NCBI RefSeq assembly: GCF_040954835.1
Contig: NC_090698.1
Span: 22,937,501-23,001,500 of the forward strand
Source of the DNA: Lepisosteus oculatus
Taxonomy: Eukaryota; Chordata; Actinopteri; Semionotiformes; Lepisosteidae
Reading direction: 5' to 3'
Length of the DNA stretch: 64,000 bases
The notes below the pieces were generated by a model, which saw only the letters and a program-made list of their open reading frames with translations, searched no databases and was not told the DNA's origin. Below, piece after piece: positions 35,961 through 49,581 of this stretch; the stretch's first letter is position 1, and the number at the start of each line of letters is the position of its first letter. The translations under genes were made by a program, and so were the position numbers.

Positions 35961-38900
35961 GGTTTAATGTTATTTTGTAACCTCACACAACATGAACAAT
36001 TGTGACCTTACCAAAACAATAAAATTTGCGAAACAAACTAAACTTATGCTACATTTGTATCATATAATCAATTCGATTTCAACAGTTTTGCGTTCTGTCT
36101 TTTCATTTTCCTTCACGTATAACACTATTTCCTTTGCACTCAGATTGAATTGGAAGCATATATAAAAAAACGCGAAAATTAATTATTTTGTGCCAAAATG
36201 TTTACTTATTTGAAGTGTTGTTGCCATGCATAAGTGACTAGTCTTCATGTACAAAAATGTAGTTTTATGACAAAATATAGTACAAAAAAATATGTACTGT
36301 AAGTGTAGCCTATGCCTTAGAATTTAAATTAAAATAGATGTATTTTCATTAGCAAGTTTTGTATATACATACTATATTCTCCTCTGAATGTCTTCAGTTA
36401 CCTTTTAAAATACCTTAAAGTTTTGGTTTTTCTCTTAGGAAAACATTCGAAATTTTATTGTAAATTTTAGTAGTCCTGCTGTACAGAAAGTTATTTGTAG
36501 TTATATGTTGGATGGTGTCATAATATTTTTAAATAGCATTTTTGCTCTGAATACATCAGTCAAAACTTGTTAACGATTGGATGTTTGTGTTTATCTGATT
36601 AAATATATTTGCAAATGTCTCCATTTTTTAATGCCTTCTAATAGGATGAATTGACTTTGGAGGAATAAATGTTTTCCAAAACATATAGTAGATCGCCAAA
36701 GAAAAGTCTGCGCAGTGACCACATGGTTACATTAGAAAATGAATTATAGTGGATAGATCATTCAGAAAACCTGAACATTTTAAAGAGTTTGGTAATGCCT
36801 ATGCAACAGGAGAGTGATTAAATTAAAAAAATGTTTTGCACTAAAGAAGGAATAAAAATGCACTACAGCTTCCAAAATGGAAATTATGGTGCTTAGTTTT
36901 CCATGAAGGTTCTGTCTGGTCCTATTCTATTTTAAAATTCTGTTTTTAAAGTTGTTAATCCCATTGAAGCGTTCAACTCTTGTATATTTTTTGCACTGTC
37001 ATGCTGGCCAAATAATTCCACATTTTAAATTGGAACTGAATTCACAGGTTCGGCATAGTTGCAAGAAGGGATTTAGTTGTTATTCTGACAAGTCTTGCTA
37101 TGTGATTCAGAAACCCAATTAGTTCTTCAGCTCTGGCTCTGGAGAGGATGAGTCAAACAGCCAGCATTGGTAATTGTATGGTACACAGCATAAAATAGTT
37201 GTAAGGAGCACACACTTACAGCCTTGTAAGCTAAAAAGAACAATACTGTAATCAAAGCACAAAATAAATCTAATTTAAAAGTTGTAGGAACATCTTCTTC
37301 AAGGTCATATGTTTCTGCATTCTTACAGCATAATTAGGTTTGTGCAAAACTGTTTTTCCCTGTTCCAATTATCATAATCATAGCAATATTCTAGATTCAA
37401 ATAGCAAGCCAAACATCTTTTCAATTTTTTTTAATTCTGCTACCTAGTTTTTATATATACTGTACATACTTAATTTAACATTTTTATGGTTCTAAGAAGG
37501 TGCGGTTTTGCACTTTTGTTAAATATGTTTAGGTTTATACACCTCTCTTCTGTGTATTGGTGTTGTCATAATAAGTGGAAGACTCCTTAGCATAATGAAT
37601 ACAGTGTGTTTATTTAATTTATTAAGATTCAAACTTTGTCAATTGAACTTGCTATTTTAGGATTTAAATAAAACTTACAAACCAAATGTTGAGAACACTG
37701 CAAAAATTAAAGACACCTCTTTCTAGTCCCTTATTACTTTTTCTTAAATAAATCAAGTAATGTGTTAGTTTAAATAATAAATACGCCCTACCCTAAATTA
37801 TTAAGCAACCAATTTAACAGATTGTACTGTGGATGTAGATTCTAAGCCTCTTAATACGAACATTTTCTTATCACCATGGAATGCATTTGTGCATTTACAT
37901 TAATATTTGATGATGCAACATGATGTGATGTTTTTGCTTTTAATATAAGCACCCTGTACAATTGCGATTTGCTGTCTGTTCTTTCCCATGACCTGCATTC
38001 TCTCTGAAAAACTGCGCCAAAGCTATTTTCCAAAATTGTGTACTGGCTTTATTCAGCATCTGTTTTCGCAGTCCTGAGTTATTAATTTAATGCTTGCAGA
38101 AGTTCAATACACTGTATACTGAATACCATGTAAATTAACTGCTAGATCAGCAATGTTATTGGGCTGTGGTTACAATTCAGTGAAGACAGAGGATGTAATG
38201 GCCATGCAGTCAATGCAGTGCAGGATGTTGATCTCGGATTGAATCAGAATGTTATGAGCAATCCTTGTTGTGTGGGGACAAGCATGCTATTAACAATGGA
38301 TGGCACATTACTCAGAATATTATCAAGACAACACTTTATGGCAAACTTCAAGTCAACAACAACCCAGTTTTTTAATTTAGCTGTAATGCCACATACACGT
38401 TTGAAAATGTATGCTTTACTATTGACAGTTAAAACACAGAGCTTGGATTTGTCAGAAAACACCACCCTTGGATGTTTCTAAGAGCCACCTGTATGAGGTG
38501 CTGGCAGCTCTACAGCCATTTAATGACTGTAATCAGATTAATGAGTCTTCCACTATGCTTAATTGCCTAATTTTGTTTGCAGCCATAGCTTCTGATTTTC
38601 AAAGGCATTCACTGATTTTTAAATCATGATTTCCCTTATGGTACTGTACACACAAGGACTTGCTCATGGTGCTCAGTCGTTGTGGTTATTTTCAGTATCT
38701 GCTGCTAACTAGAGGGTGCCTTTTCTAATAAGTACAGAAAGTAATATGTCTCATCATTTCATGTACCATCATTCCATTTGAAGACAAATTATGAATGATC
38801 CCAGCTCAAAAGCCAAAACAATTTTTTTTTAATTATATTCATGTCCAAAGAACATTCTTGTCATATACAAAGAACACAAGATCAATTTTGTGCAAAAAAA

Positions 38901-39639
38901 ACAGTTAAGTCTAATAAGTAACTATGGCAGTACTATAAGGACTGCATCAAAAGATAAAATATGCAACAAAACCTAAAGAGCTATCTGTCAGCTCTTAAGT
39001 GCTGTTATCACTGTGTACAAACTGAAAGGGTATATAGAAATCAAAATAAAATATGCATTACAATTCATTAAAAATAGGGAGCATATATTTCAAGGACAAG
39101 ATAAATAATACAATTGTTTGGAAGGCATTAAACTAATAGATTAGTTTCTAATAGCTTATCTGTTGTACAGTAAGCATGGCTTCTTCTATCAGATGGTATA
39201 TCATTTTGTTCAGATTAGAGTTATGGTTTTAAATGTGCTTACTTTCCAGTCATAAGGAAAGAAGCCTGAAGCTCAATCAACCACTTAAAATATTGGAAAT
39301 AGGGTATGGCCAAGTAAATCAATTTGAAAGAGCTGCAGAAAACAGATAAAATCTCCTTTTATAAATGCCTGATGACAGGATCTGTACGGTAACCATCTCT
39401 CTGCATCTCTGAGCTGTTCATTATATAGCTCCATGTTCATGAAGTGTGAAAAATTAGAGTCACTAAAAAGAATGGAATGCTCCCCAGAGCTTTCTTGACA
39501 GTTCTGCTATGAGCAGTGAAATTCTTTGGTTGCGAGGTATAGTGCACACTACTGTACATATTTTCTCCTGGAGGTAACTAATGTACAGGTACAGTTATCA
39601 ATGTTTTGCTTATTGAGAGCATATCAGATCCTGTGGGAT
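35961..39639. other. No recognisable feature
   Basis: About 3.7 kb of AT-rich DNA. I saw no exons, and 38150-38480 has only chance frames. Confidence 0.5.
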
Positions 39640-40068
39640 AAACTACACTGCCAAAAGACTGCCCTGGCACTGTGCTCACTGGAAAAAAAGAACAAAGTAA
39701 TGTAGCCAATTCATAGAGGGGAATTATTAGGAGGCATGGGAAATTTGGCCAGAAGTTACACCACTTCTCTTTTAGAGAAACACCCTGGGATTTTGAATGA
39801 CCACAGAGAGTCAGGACCTCGGTTTTACATCTCATCAAAAGGACAGTGCTTATTTACAGTATAGTGTCCCTGTCACTATACTGGGGCATTAGGACCCACC
39901 TGGACTGCAGGGTGAGCACCCCCTGCTGGCCCCACTAACACCTCTTCCAGCAGCAACCTTAGTTTTTCCCAGGTCTCCCATCCAGGTACTAACCAGGCTC
40001 ACACCTGCTTAGCTTCAGTGGGTTACCAGTTGTGAGTTGCAGGGTGATATGGCTGCTGGCCCTATAGG
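39640..40068 (-). repeat. 5S rRNA-derived SINE, reverse copy with 5S-like head
   Basis: On the minus strand it begins with a 5S rRNA-like head (plus text: aggtctcccatccaggtact, aaccaggctcacacctgctt, agcttcagtgggtt). It continues into the same body as at 23.4 kb (plus text: ccagcagcaaccttagtttt, gcattaggacccacctggac, gagtcaggacctcggtttta). This copy is what identifies the family as 5S-derived. Confidence 0.8.
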
Positions 40069-42047
40069 TTATATACTGTATTTGTTGGAAATGTATTTAC
40101 TATATCACTTGAAGGGGATTGGAATAAAACTGGTCATTACTCAAGCTTGACAAGACATGACATCTTATCTTAGTTGTAGTGGGCAAAAGAAGGCTCTATC
40201 TTGTCTTACTTTCGAAACATTAATGATCTCACTTACTGTTCTCTTTGCATATTGATTTGAATCTACTCTACCATGTAAAAAACATAGAGAATATTCATAA
40301 CAGAAGGTCTATCTACCTCCACTGACAAAGGGTTTTGTGGAGGTATGGGGCCACTCGCTGGTTTTCTTACAGGATGTTAAATCTACCTTCTGCTCCTTGC
40401 TTTTTGTAAATACACAATATACAGTACTAATATAAAATGATACATACAGTATACAGCATGTGCTTATACAGTAAATACATACTATACTTACAGTATGCCA
40501 ATGTTCATCATGTTTCATTTTACTACAACAAAATACCTACTGTATATACTGTCCAGTACCAGTTAAAATATATACAATAAATTTAGCAATGCTTCTCATT
40601 TTTAATAACCCTGTCGGATATATTATTAACACTCTGTGGTATTCTTTGTAGATCAATTGCATTAAATATTTTATGAAACCTTTCTCTGCAAGTTGGTGGG
40701 TAAAGGTAATTCTGGCATCTAAGGTGAAATGAATTCCAAAATTGTTTTATTTATGAAATACAGTTTTTTAAAAAAATCTACAATACTAGGAAATCAGAAC
40801 TGTAAAACATGATGGAAGCTCTGAAGTATAATACAAACTCATTATAATAATAAAACAAAAAAACAAAAGATTATGAATAATAGCAAGGGAATGTCTATAC
40901 TAAATGTACTTCTCTGGTTTTACTGTATATGTATGTCTACATTTATTTGAACCACTCCTGGAATTTGTATTTTTTGGTTTCGACCTATTCATTGATACTG
41001 TGTGGATCAAAGTTGTACTTTGTTCTGTTTTTCACGTGTTATTGACATGGGGCATAAAAGCAATGAACTTTGTTCTGCAACACTTGCATCATGTTATTGC
41101 TCATCAGAGGTCCAGATCCAATCTGTGCTTGATTACAATTGCCACACGAACTCCAGCTCCTTATCAGGCACTCATCGATGTGTTATAACAACATAACTAA
41201 AAATTACTGAGCCTAATCTTAGTGTTACTCATAGTCACTGTTTTACTGACAGACACTTTACACTTCCTCTGAAGGTGTTTCTACTTAGCATTATGTGTCA
41301 ACTGTGATTGCTGATGTAGCACCGTGTCTTAATTATGTGTGATGTCCCATTTGGAACAAAAAATGGCACTCAGATCAATCCCAACAAAAGTTTGTTAAGC
41401 TTTTACTCTGTTTTCCCATTGTCTGACACATCCCTTACTACCCTGTTTTTAATTTCACACTCTGGCTCTATGATTTCACTGTGTCATTCTGCTATTATCA
41501 GAAAATTTATTAAAAGTTACTGTAGTCTCCTTTAGATTTTAACTCACTCTTTATAAAACCATTCTCCTTACATTTGCAATTTGGTACAAGGATTACCCAG
41601 TTGTTATACTGCTGCTATGATACTTCAAAGGTGACTCCCTCCCACACACACTGTAGATTTACTGAAGATTCCAGAGCAAATGGTAAACAGTCAATGCATA
41701 TGAATTCCCCAGAGTGCTTAGAGAACTATTTATGTTGTGTGTTTCTATCTTTATTTCTTATAATCTGTATTTTTCATTGCAACTATTTTGAAAGATTGTG
41801 TTCTAATTGTTTCTGAGTTACCTTTGTTTTATATGTTTGTATTTTAAGTGCAGCATTCCTGTTTGTATTTTTAAGGTCCTTCTGAAATGAGCTTAAGGTA
41901 CTTTACTATTGCTACCACCAGCAGTTTGACTACTACAAAAAATAAAATAAAATTGATGGAACCTACCCAGATGGAACAATAATTATTTAATAAAATGGTG
42001 CTGGTGTGGTAAAATGAAGAATTATTTTGTAGTGCTGTTTTTATGAT
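40069..42047. other. No recognisable feature
   Basis: AT-rich DNA. The frame at 40904-41188 has no recognised similarity. Confidence 0.45.
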
Positions 42048-42330
42048 CTAAATGTTAATTGAAACTATAAGGTTAAATGCAGAAATAACTTTTTTATTAT
42101 ACTTTTTAGTTTTATTCAAATTCTCAATTTTTCCTTTCCAATTTAATTTTGAACGTTTGAATATCCTTTTATGTCTGTGCTTGCAATTCATTGTACTTAA
42201 TTTCTTCAGCTGGATCCTGTTGTTTATTTTAACCATTTTATAAATCATTATCTTTAACCATATATTGTTCCTAATTGATTTGTCAAACCATTTTGGGTTC
42301 TGTCTTTTAAATTTTAATTTACTCACTATT
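42048..42330 (-). mobile_element. Probable LINE ORF2 linker fragment
   Basis: A 92-codon minus frame rich in Lys and Asn (NPKWFDKSIRNNIWLKIMIY...) resembles the basic segment between the endonuclease and reverse transcriptase of L2/CR1/Rex-type LINEs (PKW...K.I...I..K). The flanks show no intact RT motif. The call rests on a short pattern. Confidence 0.4.
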
Positions 42331-42984
42331 AGGAATTTGTTCTCAGCTTCAAGCAGAATATTCTGAAATTGCTGCCTTCCATTTCTATTGATCCCACATC
42401 TATCTTATTCCATTTTACTTATTTTAAACTGTCTCTTTCAGAAAATGTTTTACACCAGGCTTTAGTATGACAATGACTTTTGCTATACATAACTATTGGA
42501 GTCCCTCAACTGAAGCAGAGATTGATCATCTACCACAAGTGAGTAAATCAGGTCTGGACACAGGGGGTCAACTGCAATGAATTGAAAATGTAGTGTACTA
42601 GCTGGAGATGATTACATGGTTACTATGGAGCACCGTCCTAAATAAGTAAATTTGGTAAAGAACAATTGCTATGATCTTTGCTGCTGAAGTTAGTCCTCAG
42701 TTCCATACTAAACATGTTCTCAATTGCAATGAATCTAAGTACAGTAATAATTTAGTACATATTCTTAACATACTTGTAAATATGCAACTTCATGTTAAAG
42801 TCACAGGTTGCTTGTAATTGAGACAGCCTAATAGATATATTTAGAACATTTTTCATTATAAAATACGCCACTAGTCTGGGAATGCTGAATTTGGTTACCA
42901 GGATTACTTGTTCCTAAATTAGTGTGCTTTCAGAGTAAAAGAACAAGCCGTACTTTGAAAACACAATCTATTTCTTTACAAAAC
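42331..42984. other. No recognisable feature
   Basis: AT-rich DNA. No exon or repeat could be named. Confidence 0.45.
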
Positions 42985-43095
42985 AAAAAGGACAAATCAA
43001 ACAGATGTTGTGTCTCCTTTCTTTTCAGAATGGAATAAATCTTTACCTTTTCCTTTGCAGCCTGTGCATACTGATGCAGCTGCAGTATCTACTTA
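42985..43095 (+). mobile_element. Penelope-type repeat scrap
   Basis: gttgtgtctcctttcttttc, then agaatggaataaat and ccttttcctttgcagcctgt, match the 3' part of the repeat arm at 5.9 kb. The ctgaaga...gaaac part is missing. Confidence 0.6.
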
Positions 43096-43616
43096 AATGG
43101 ACTATTATGTACAAATATTTAAAATACAGTAAGTGTGAGAATCTGGGTTCAGTCTGTTACAAAGCCAATGCTTATCCACCTTGGTTTCTCAAAGCAAGAA
43201 TCCAACATTTTTCTAATGAGATACAAATTCTGCAACAGAGGTAAAGCCATTCATGTAAAACAAAATGCCCTTTCTCCACATATTAAATAATGCATTAATA
43301 TGAATTGAAAAAATTGACCTTGTCTCTTTTACATAACTGTCACCTTATACTTTCTAATTTCAATACCAATGACAGTAGGTATGTGTACCTTTCACTCAAA
43401 TCTTATTCACATCTTCCAGTCAAAGAGAGTTTAGTGTATGCAGCCAGCTGCACCATTGCAACCAATTCTTCTTTGTTAGGCCTGACTAAAAATTGACCTG
43501 TATTGAACTAAGTTGTGATCGAAAAGTTCAGTAGCTACTGTATACAATAATCGATTTATGCATTCTTAATACCCCAGTGGCACATACTGTACTGTAGAAC
43601 ATAAATATATATGATA
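43096..43616. other. No recognisable feature
   Basis: AT-rich spacer. Nothing nameable. Confidence 0.4.
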
Positions 43617-43750
43617 AACTGTATATTAATGCAATGGACTGGCATCCTGTCCAGGTTGCTTTGTGCCATTGCTTACCAGGGTAGGCTGTGGGTTCCCTGC
43701 CTGACACTGAATTGGAAAAAGCAGTTAGAAAACAGATATGCAGTATATAC
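43617..43750 (+). repeat. tRNA-like SINE, 3' half
   Basis: Keeps only the family's 3' part (gcaatggactggcatcctgt, gggtaggctgtgggttccc, actgaattggaaaaagcagt). It lies directly before a fuller copy in the same orientation. Confidence 0.65.
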
Positions 43751-43757
43751 TGTAATG

Positions 43758-44095
43758 TATGGATGGCATGGCGACACAGAGATTAGCACTGCTGCCTTGC
43801 GGCATTGGGGTGCTGGGTTCAATTCCTGGGGTGGCATCTGCATGGAGTTTGTATATTCTCTCCATGTTCACATGAGTTTCTCCCTGGGTGCACCAATTTC
43901 CTCCCAGAGTCCAAAGACATGATGGAAGATCAGTTGGCTTCTGGGAAAATTGGCCCCAGGTGTGTGTGTGTTTGTGACTGTGCAATAGCCTGGTGTCCTG
44001 TCCATGGTGTGTCACGCCTTGCACATGTTCGTTGACAGGATAGACTCTAGTTCCTCCATGACCCTGTATTGTAAAGCAATGATAAAGTGATTGTA
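43758..44095 (+). repeat. tRNA-like SINE, nearly full length
   Basis: Head ggcatggcgacacagagatt and gctgggttcaattcctgggg, body tggagtttgtatattctctc and tttcctcccagagtccaaag, and a diverged 3' end. Follows a 3' half copy, giving a direct head-to-tail pair. Confidence 0.75.
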
Positions 44096-46879
44096 TATAA
44101 TATATTATTTAATCTATATTATTATAACATATTATATATATATTTATACCATATAACACAAATTTCTGTATTGTACAGTGTTTATTATATACAGTATATG
44201 TTTACAGAACAGAAGTTCGGGAGAAGGATTAGATGATACAGTACATGTCTTCATTTGCTCTCCCTCATGTACTGTATATACATCCCTCCTTCTGCATGTT
44301 CCCCTCGCACACCTCCCGCCACTTTGTCTGCACCCTGGCAGCAGCTCCCTGGCTTATTCCTCATGAGAAGGGTTCTGTCAGCCTCTTTCTTCTTAGCAGG
44401 CTGGGGTTCTCTCAGCTGGGCGAGTTACACCAAATAACCCCTAATATATTCATCCCTCTATCGCTTTCATTAGGATCTAATTGAACTATTGAAATGCATG
44501 TATGTATGAGTCGATGCAATTGATATGAACACAGGCCTATTCTTCTAATTTGAAAGTGAAACATCTGCTATTTGTTGTAAAGTTCAATATACTGCAATAT
44601 ATACATTTTGTATTTCGTATTACTGATACATACCAGGCTGTGCGATTTGTCGCTCTTTTGAATCTCAAATTCCCAATGACTCAGAAATCATAATATTTCT
44701 CATCTGTCCATGAACAACATACTCTAATTAATTTTATCTCACAAAATCAATTTTTATTCAAGTATGCTGATCAATAATATGATAAATGCAGCCCCAGGTT
44801 TCCAAAGACAGTTCTCATGTCTTGTATTACATATAGTAATTGTTATAATTTCATCGCATGGATTAAAGGTTTTTAAATTAATACGTTCCAGCTTACACTG
44901 ATATACTGTTATGGATCCCACGTTTCAGTTAAACAGTTTTCAACAGACTCAGAGACGTGACTGTTGTCTTAATGAAGTCTTCAGCAAGATCTAAATGAGC
45001 TATTTAGTTGAAAAGACCTTTTACTACAAAAATGTTTGTTGTGAGGAAATATTGTTGAAGTTGCTCCTAACGCTACATGTGATTCTTCAGAGATTTCTTT
45101 GTTTTCAGCAGATCAAGCAACTTAAGTTTCAAATTTATAAAGCAAGCAAAAATAATCAGACAGACAGATTCTACCAGTCTTGGTTTTTGGATGACAATCA
45201 GTTTTGCATCAGGGGAAATTAGGGAGCAATAGATGTTTCAGGACATAACTCTCTTTCACAGTCTACATTCTCTGTACTGCAGAAACTATACATTTTAATT
45301 ACTTATAAAGTACCATTTATATTATGACTCCAGAATAATTGTGAATCCCATCAGGATGATCCACAGAAAACTTTAACATCTGTTAATCATCTCTGGCAGG
45401 AATTCCCTTTTCATAAAGTTCATTTAATAAAATTACCAAATTGAACTTGAAAACAAGTCTATATATATAATTAGTATGACAAAATATACAGTATTTGTAA
45501 TTACAGAATATTATCCAGATATGGAGGTTAACAATTTCACCTCATTAAAATTGTAAATGCATAAAAAGCAAGTAAAATTGTTCACTGTGGAAGAATGTGA
45601 AATTTAGTAACAATGTTCTAGGGTTAAAAATGTATGATTTTGTTTCTTGGGAACTACCGTACAGTTCAGTTTCTAAGAAGCCACTACTGTATGGGTGAGA
45701 GAACAACTGCATCAATCCACTTGCTTTTCATTTATCAATCATTTTTGTATGTTATATTGTTTTGATGTCCCAGAGTCTCTATTACAGTATATCCAGGAGG
45801 AATGATTTTCAATTCTGTAGAGACCGAGGAGGGCGATTTTATTTTTCCCACTGTTTTCTTCTTTAACTTTGAATTAATCCCTGCAAGGAATTTCTGTGTT
45901 TTATTATATAATCAAAGCACATAGCACCAAGGATGTCATCTTTGGCTGACAACATATAATCATTCACATCTCTGAGTTTTGTACAGCCTGCCTAAAGTGA
46001 TGAAAGAGGATTATACTCAATGGAAATTTCATGTAGCTTCGATCCCAAAATACAGTACATCAAAACCTTAAAACGTAACAGGCCCTTTTAACAACAATAT
46101 CTGTATTTGTAAACAATGTTTCAAAATAACTACAAAAGAAGTGGAAAAAATGAAAAAGACATTTATTACTGAACAAATCACTCACATCCATACCAATTGA
46201 ATTTTGTGTAACCAGAGATGTCCAGGTACTGTACATCTGTTTAGCCTTGATATTTTGTTTTCTTTGATCATATTGAATATACAGTATACCTTGTTTGACC
46301 CTGCTGGACTACAGTATGTACAGTACAGGATAGAAAACTCTCCATTCACCAGTATCCATTTTATTTAACCACAAAAAAACAATATCCCCTTTTCATGCAA
46401 GGCTCTCACTACACTTGTGTTTATTTACAGTAACAACCATGAGATATAGAAATGTGCATTGCCATTTAAATCAAGAGACACAGCTCTGTATACAGTAGCA
46501 TGTGAAAGCAAAGGAATATACTGTACATAGTATGTATGTAAGTCAATAAGTAAAGTGACATTTGCTGAAAGATGTTGACACTTAGTTACAGTAGAAACCT
46601 TCACTTTCACAACCTTCCCTGGTGACACTGTATTTTGGCCTTTCAACACAGTACTAGTATGGAGCTTTCTATCACCTGGGTGTTGTGGTGGTGAGTGGTG
46701 AGGTTGGTGCCATTGTGGAGTGCAGCTACAGGTGTCTTGCTTAATTGGACTGTACAGTACATACAGTATACCTTTCTTCTTGTGTAATTTCCTTACTGGG
46801 CGTCTGTCATGCTGTTACCTCATCCTGTTGAGTTTTGTGTAACTGTTATTAGCATACTGAAGTACTTTTAGTTAACAGA
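44096..46879. other. No recognisable feature
   Basis: AT-rich DNA. A short GC-richer patch at about 44280-44440 has chance frames only. Confidence 0.5.
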
Positions 46880-47286
46880 TGTAACGAACAGTTCTTTCAG
46901 ACCATAAACGGACGACACAATCCAGAATTGTGAGGAAACAGTAGGGAAAAAGTAATGCAGGAATATGGGAATGTAGCCGAGGCAAACAATCCAGAAGAAA
47001 TCCAAAGGGAGAATCCAAAACGAAAGCAAAGGTCCATGGCCAAGTAATCCATCCGAAAACCAGGGATTAAAAACAGGCGCAAGAAGCTAAAACCATAACG
47101 GACCCAAGCGCAACCACGACCCGAGCTCGCGCAACACAAAGCTCAGATGCAGAACCTCAAGAGAAGTGAGCGCCTGGCTTTTAAAGGCGAACTGAAACAG
47201 GGTAGAAACAAGGAACAGGTGCGGGGAATGAGGCTAACGAGGAAGGGCTGGAGCGCCCTTAAGAGGAGGGGTTTGCGATCGTGACA
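46880..47286 (-). mobile_element. Solo LTR with 5-bp target duplication
   Basis: 407 bases that start tgtaacga and end tcgtgaca, so the termini are inverted copies apart from one base. They are flanked by acaga on both sides (46875-46879 and 47287-47291). On the minus strand there is a TATA-like ctttaaaagcc about 115 bases in, so the element points to the minus strand. The duplication and ends fit a Ty3/Gypsy or ERV-type LTR left by recombination. No internal coding sequence remains. Confidence 0.8.
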
Positions 47287-47291
47287 ACAGA

Positions 47292-48079
47292 AATATACTA
47301 TAGTGTGTACAAAGTAGAATGTGGTTGTATGTTTTGTGCTTTTACTTCTTAAAACATTCTTAGTGTTAGTTACTGGCTGCTGTACCAGTACCAGTGTCAA
47401 AGCACAACAGCTCCTTTTTTAGTGTGGGTGGGAAATAGATGGGGAGTTATGTGAGTTGGGGGATGTGATGTATTCTTTTATCCTTGCTTTGTTATGTTAT
47501 GGTAAATTAAAGTGACTTATATTTTTTTTTTCCACAGGGTACAGTACAAGCACAGTAAATTTGTGAAATACACTGTAACACTCACCCCATTACACTTCAC
47601 AGGTGGGGATATTTAGTTTTTTACTTTGTACTCTTGCACCTCCATTTGCTTCTGTCACAGCATCAAGAGGTCATGGATATCTCAGTAAGAAGAGGATGTT
47701 GCTTGGTCCCTGAGCCATTCTTGCATCACGAATGGAGCAACGTTGGTCTCTTCGTGGCCTAGTTCCTGCCCTCATAGAAGCAAAGTACAGTACATTTTTC
47801 TGCAGCATGGCACATGTTGAGTGTTACAGTGTAGCTCATGGTGGAGCAAGGCTTTAAACTGTACTTCCACAAACATTACAGTCTGGATCACTGCAGCACT
47901 GGATCTCAATCTTCTTGAACCTTTGAAGATAAATCTTTGAGAATCCTAATTCTGTTACAAGGGCATCTACAGTATGACCTTGTAATGTGATGACATAAAT
48001 GTGTGGATGTAAATAAAGAGTATTATGTTGAAAAATAAAAGTCTTTCCCAACTGTGAAGTGTTTTTGATTTACCTTTGG
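47292..48079. other. No firm feature
   Basis: AT-rich DNA. The text at 47690-47790 (ccctgagccattcttgcatc and neighbours) feels like a dispersed repeat, but I cannot name it. Confidence 0.35.
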
Positions 48080-48378
48080 AGGCAGCATGGTGGTCAGCAT
48101 TGCTGCCTTGCAGTGCTGAAACCCTGAGTTCAGTTCCTGGGGTGCTGTCTGTGTGGAGTTTGTATGTTCTCCCTGTGTTCATGTGGATTTTCTCCTTGTG
48201 CTCTGGTTTCCTCCCACAGTCCAAAACATACTGTTGGGTTAATTGACTTCTGGCAAAAACTGGCCCTGGCCCTAGATGTGAGTGTGTGTCTGTCTGCCCT
48301 GCACATCTTGCACCCATCGCTTTCTGAGACCTGCAACCCTGAACTGGAAGAAGTGGATAGAGAATGGATACATTGATT
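48080..48378 (+). repeat. tRNA-like SINE, full-length-like
   Basis: gaggcagcatggtggtcagc and ccctgagttcagttcctggg look like the tRNA-type head. The body has gtttcctcccacagtccaaa and the end is gaagtggatagagaatggat. Confidence 0.75.
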
Positions 48379-49456
48379 TGGAAATGGACCTTGAGTTTTA
48401 CTTACCCTCAGGTTTACTTAACTTTATTCAACCATGGCACAGTAGTTTGATTTTTTTTAAACCATCTAGACGGTGTATAATAATATATCTGTATGAGAAG
48501 CAAATTGCCTATTAAAATGTGATAGAAATGGTGATTTAACAGCATTTTTAATAGGCAGACAAGACAGATACCATATACAGTTCCTTTGAGTAGCTGAAAA
48601 AAGTGCAAGTTTATAAGCTTGGGTGAGGTCAGAGCTTATTAACAACTGCAGATCAAGAGGTCAATGGATAATAACTATCAATGTTTCAAAGAAATTAATT
48701 TTGAAATAAAGGTTATTTCTGACAGTTTGATAAGGTCAGGTCTAATCAGTTTCAAACACTCATGGAAAATGACAGAATGTTTATTCCTGCTTCTGCAAAC
48801 TGACTGAGACCCACACTATAGTCATGCTAAGTGTTCTTCTGAGTCTTTACAATGTTTCAGGATTCAAATTACAATATACTGTGCATAAAAGTTACTTGCT
48901 CTCTTTAAAAGTTTGAAAGAAAAGGCTTCTATTAGGAATTTCAGACTTGCATAATTATTTCATATGGACTGAACCAACACTTTAGAAATATTGCGCAATT
49001 ATTTTTAATGCTATTTTACCTTGATATTCCTGAATAAATCCTGTCTCCCTGTATTAAACATAATACTCTACTTTATTCATTTAAATTCGACGATAGTGAG
49101 CTAGCATCACAAATTTTAATAATAACCGTGTTTCAGTATGTGCAGATCTGATCTGTGCTGATAGCAACATATCAAAAAATAATATTTTGTGACAAAATCG
49201 ACCTCGTATTCAATAAACAAGAGCATTCACAGGTAAGGGAGGGGTTTGGAGTGCAGTTCGGTTACCGTAGAAACATCTGTGACAGGTGCAAGGCAGGAAG
49301 AGGTAGGTTAGATAACCCAATACACATGCTGTACTTCAATGAAAGTAGATAATGAAAGAAAAACTAGATAATTCAACAAGATCTCAATGGGAGATAGAGC
49401 TTTAATGAGGTTTTCTAGATTGCTACCTGAATTTAAATAAGTTCACCACCAAGAAA
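48379..49456. other. Upstream region of GGT6
   Basis: AT-rich DNA before the GGT6 start. No TATA box or CpG island stands out. From about 49240 the text is slightly less AT-rich and probably includes the 5' UTR, with an in-frame stop at 49406-49408 and no other ATG between it and the start. Confidence 0.4.
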
Positions 49457-49581
49457 ATGGTTCATGGTAGCTCAGTTCGGTACGAGAAACTGCGGAGTGA
49501 GTGTCCTGAAAGTGGCGAAGAACAGGGAAGTGACAAAGACTCGGAGAAAGAAGACAACGAAGTCACAGTGTATTTATATCC
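49457..49581 (+). CDS. ggt6: GGT6 coding exon 1
   Basis: ATG in good context (aaaatgg) after an in-frame stop at 49406. Encodes MVHGSSVRYEKLRSECPESG and an acidic tail. It ends after two bases of a Pro codon at the donor gtaagt (49582), and the first base of exon 2 completes it. Confidence 0.85.
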
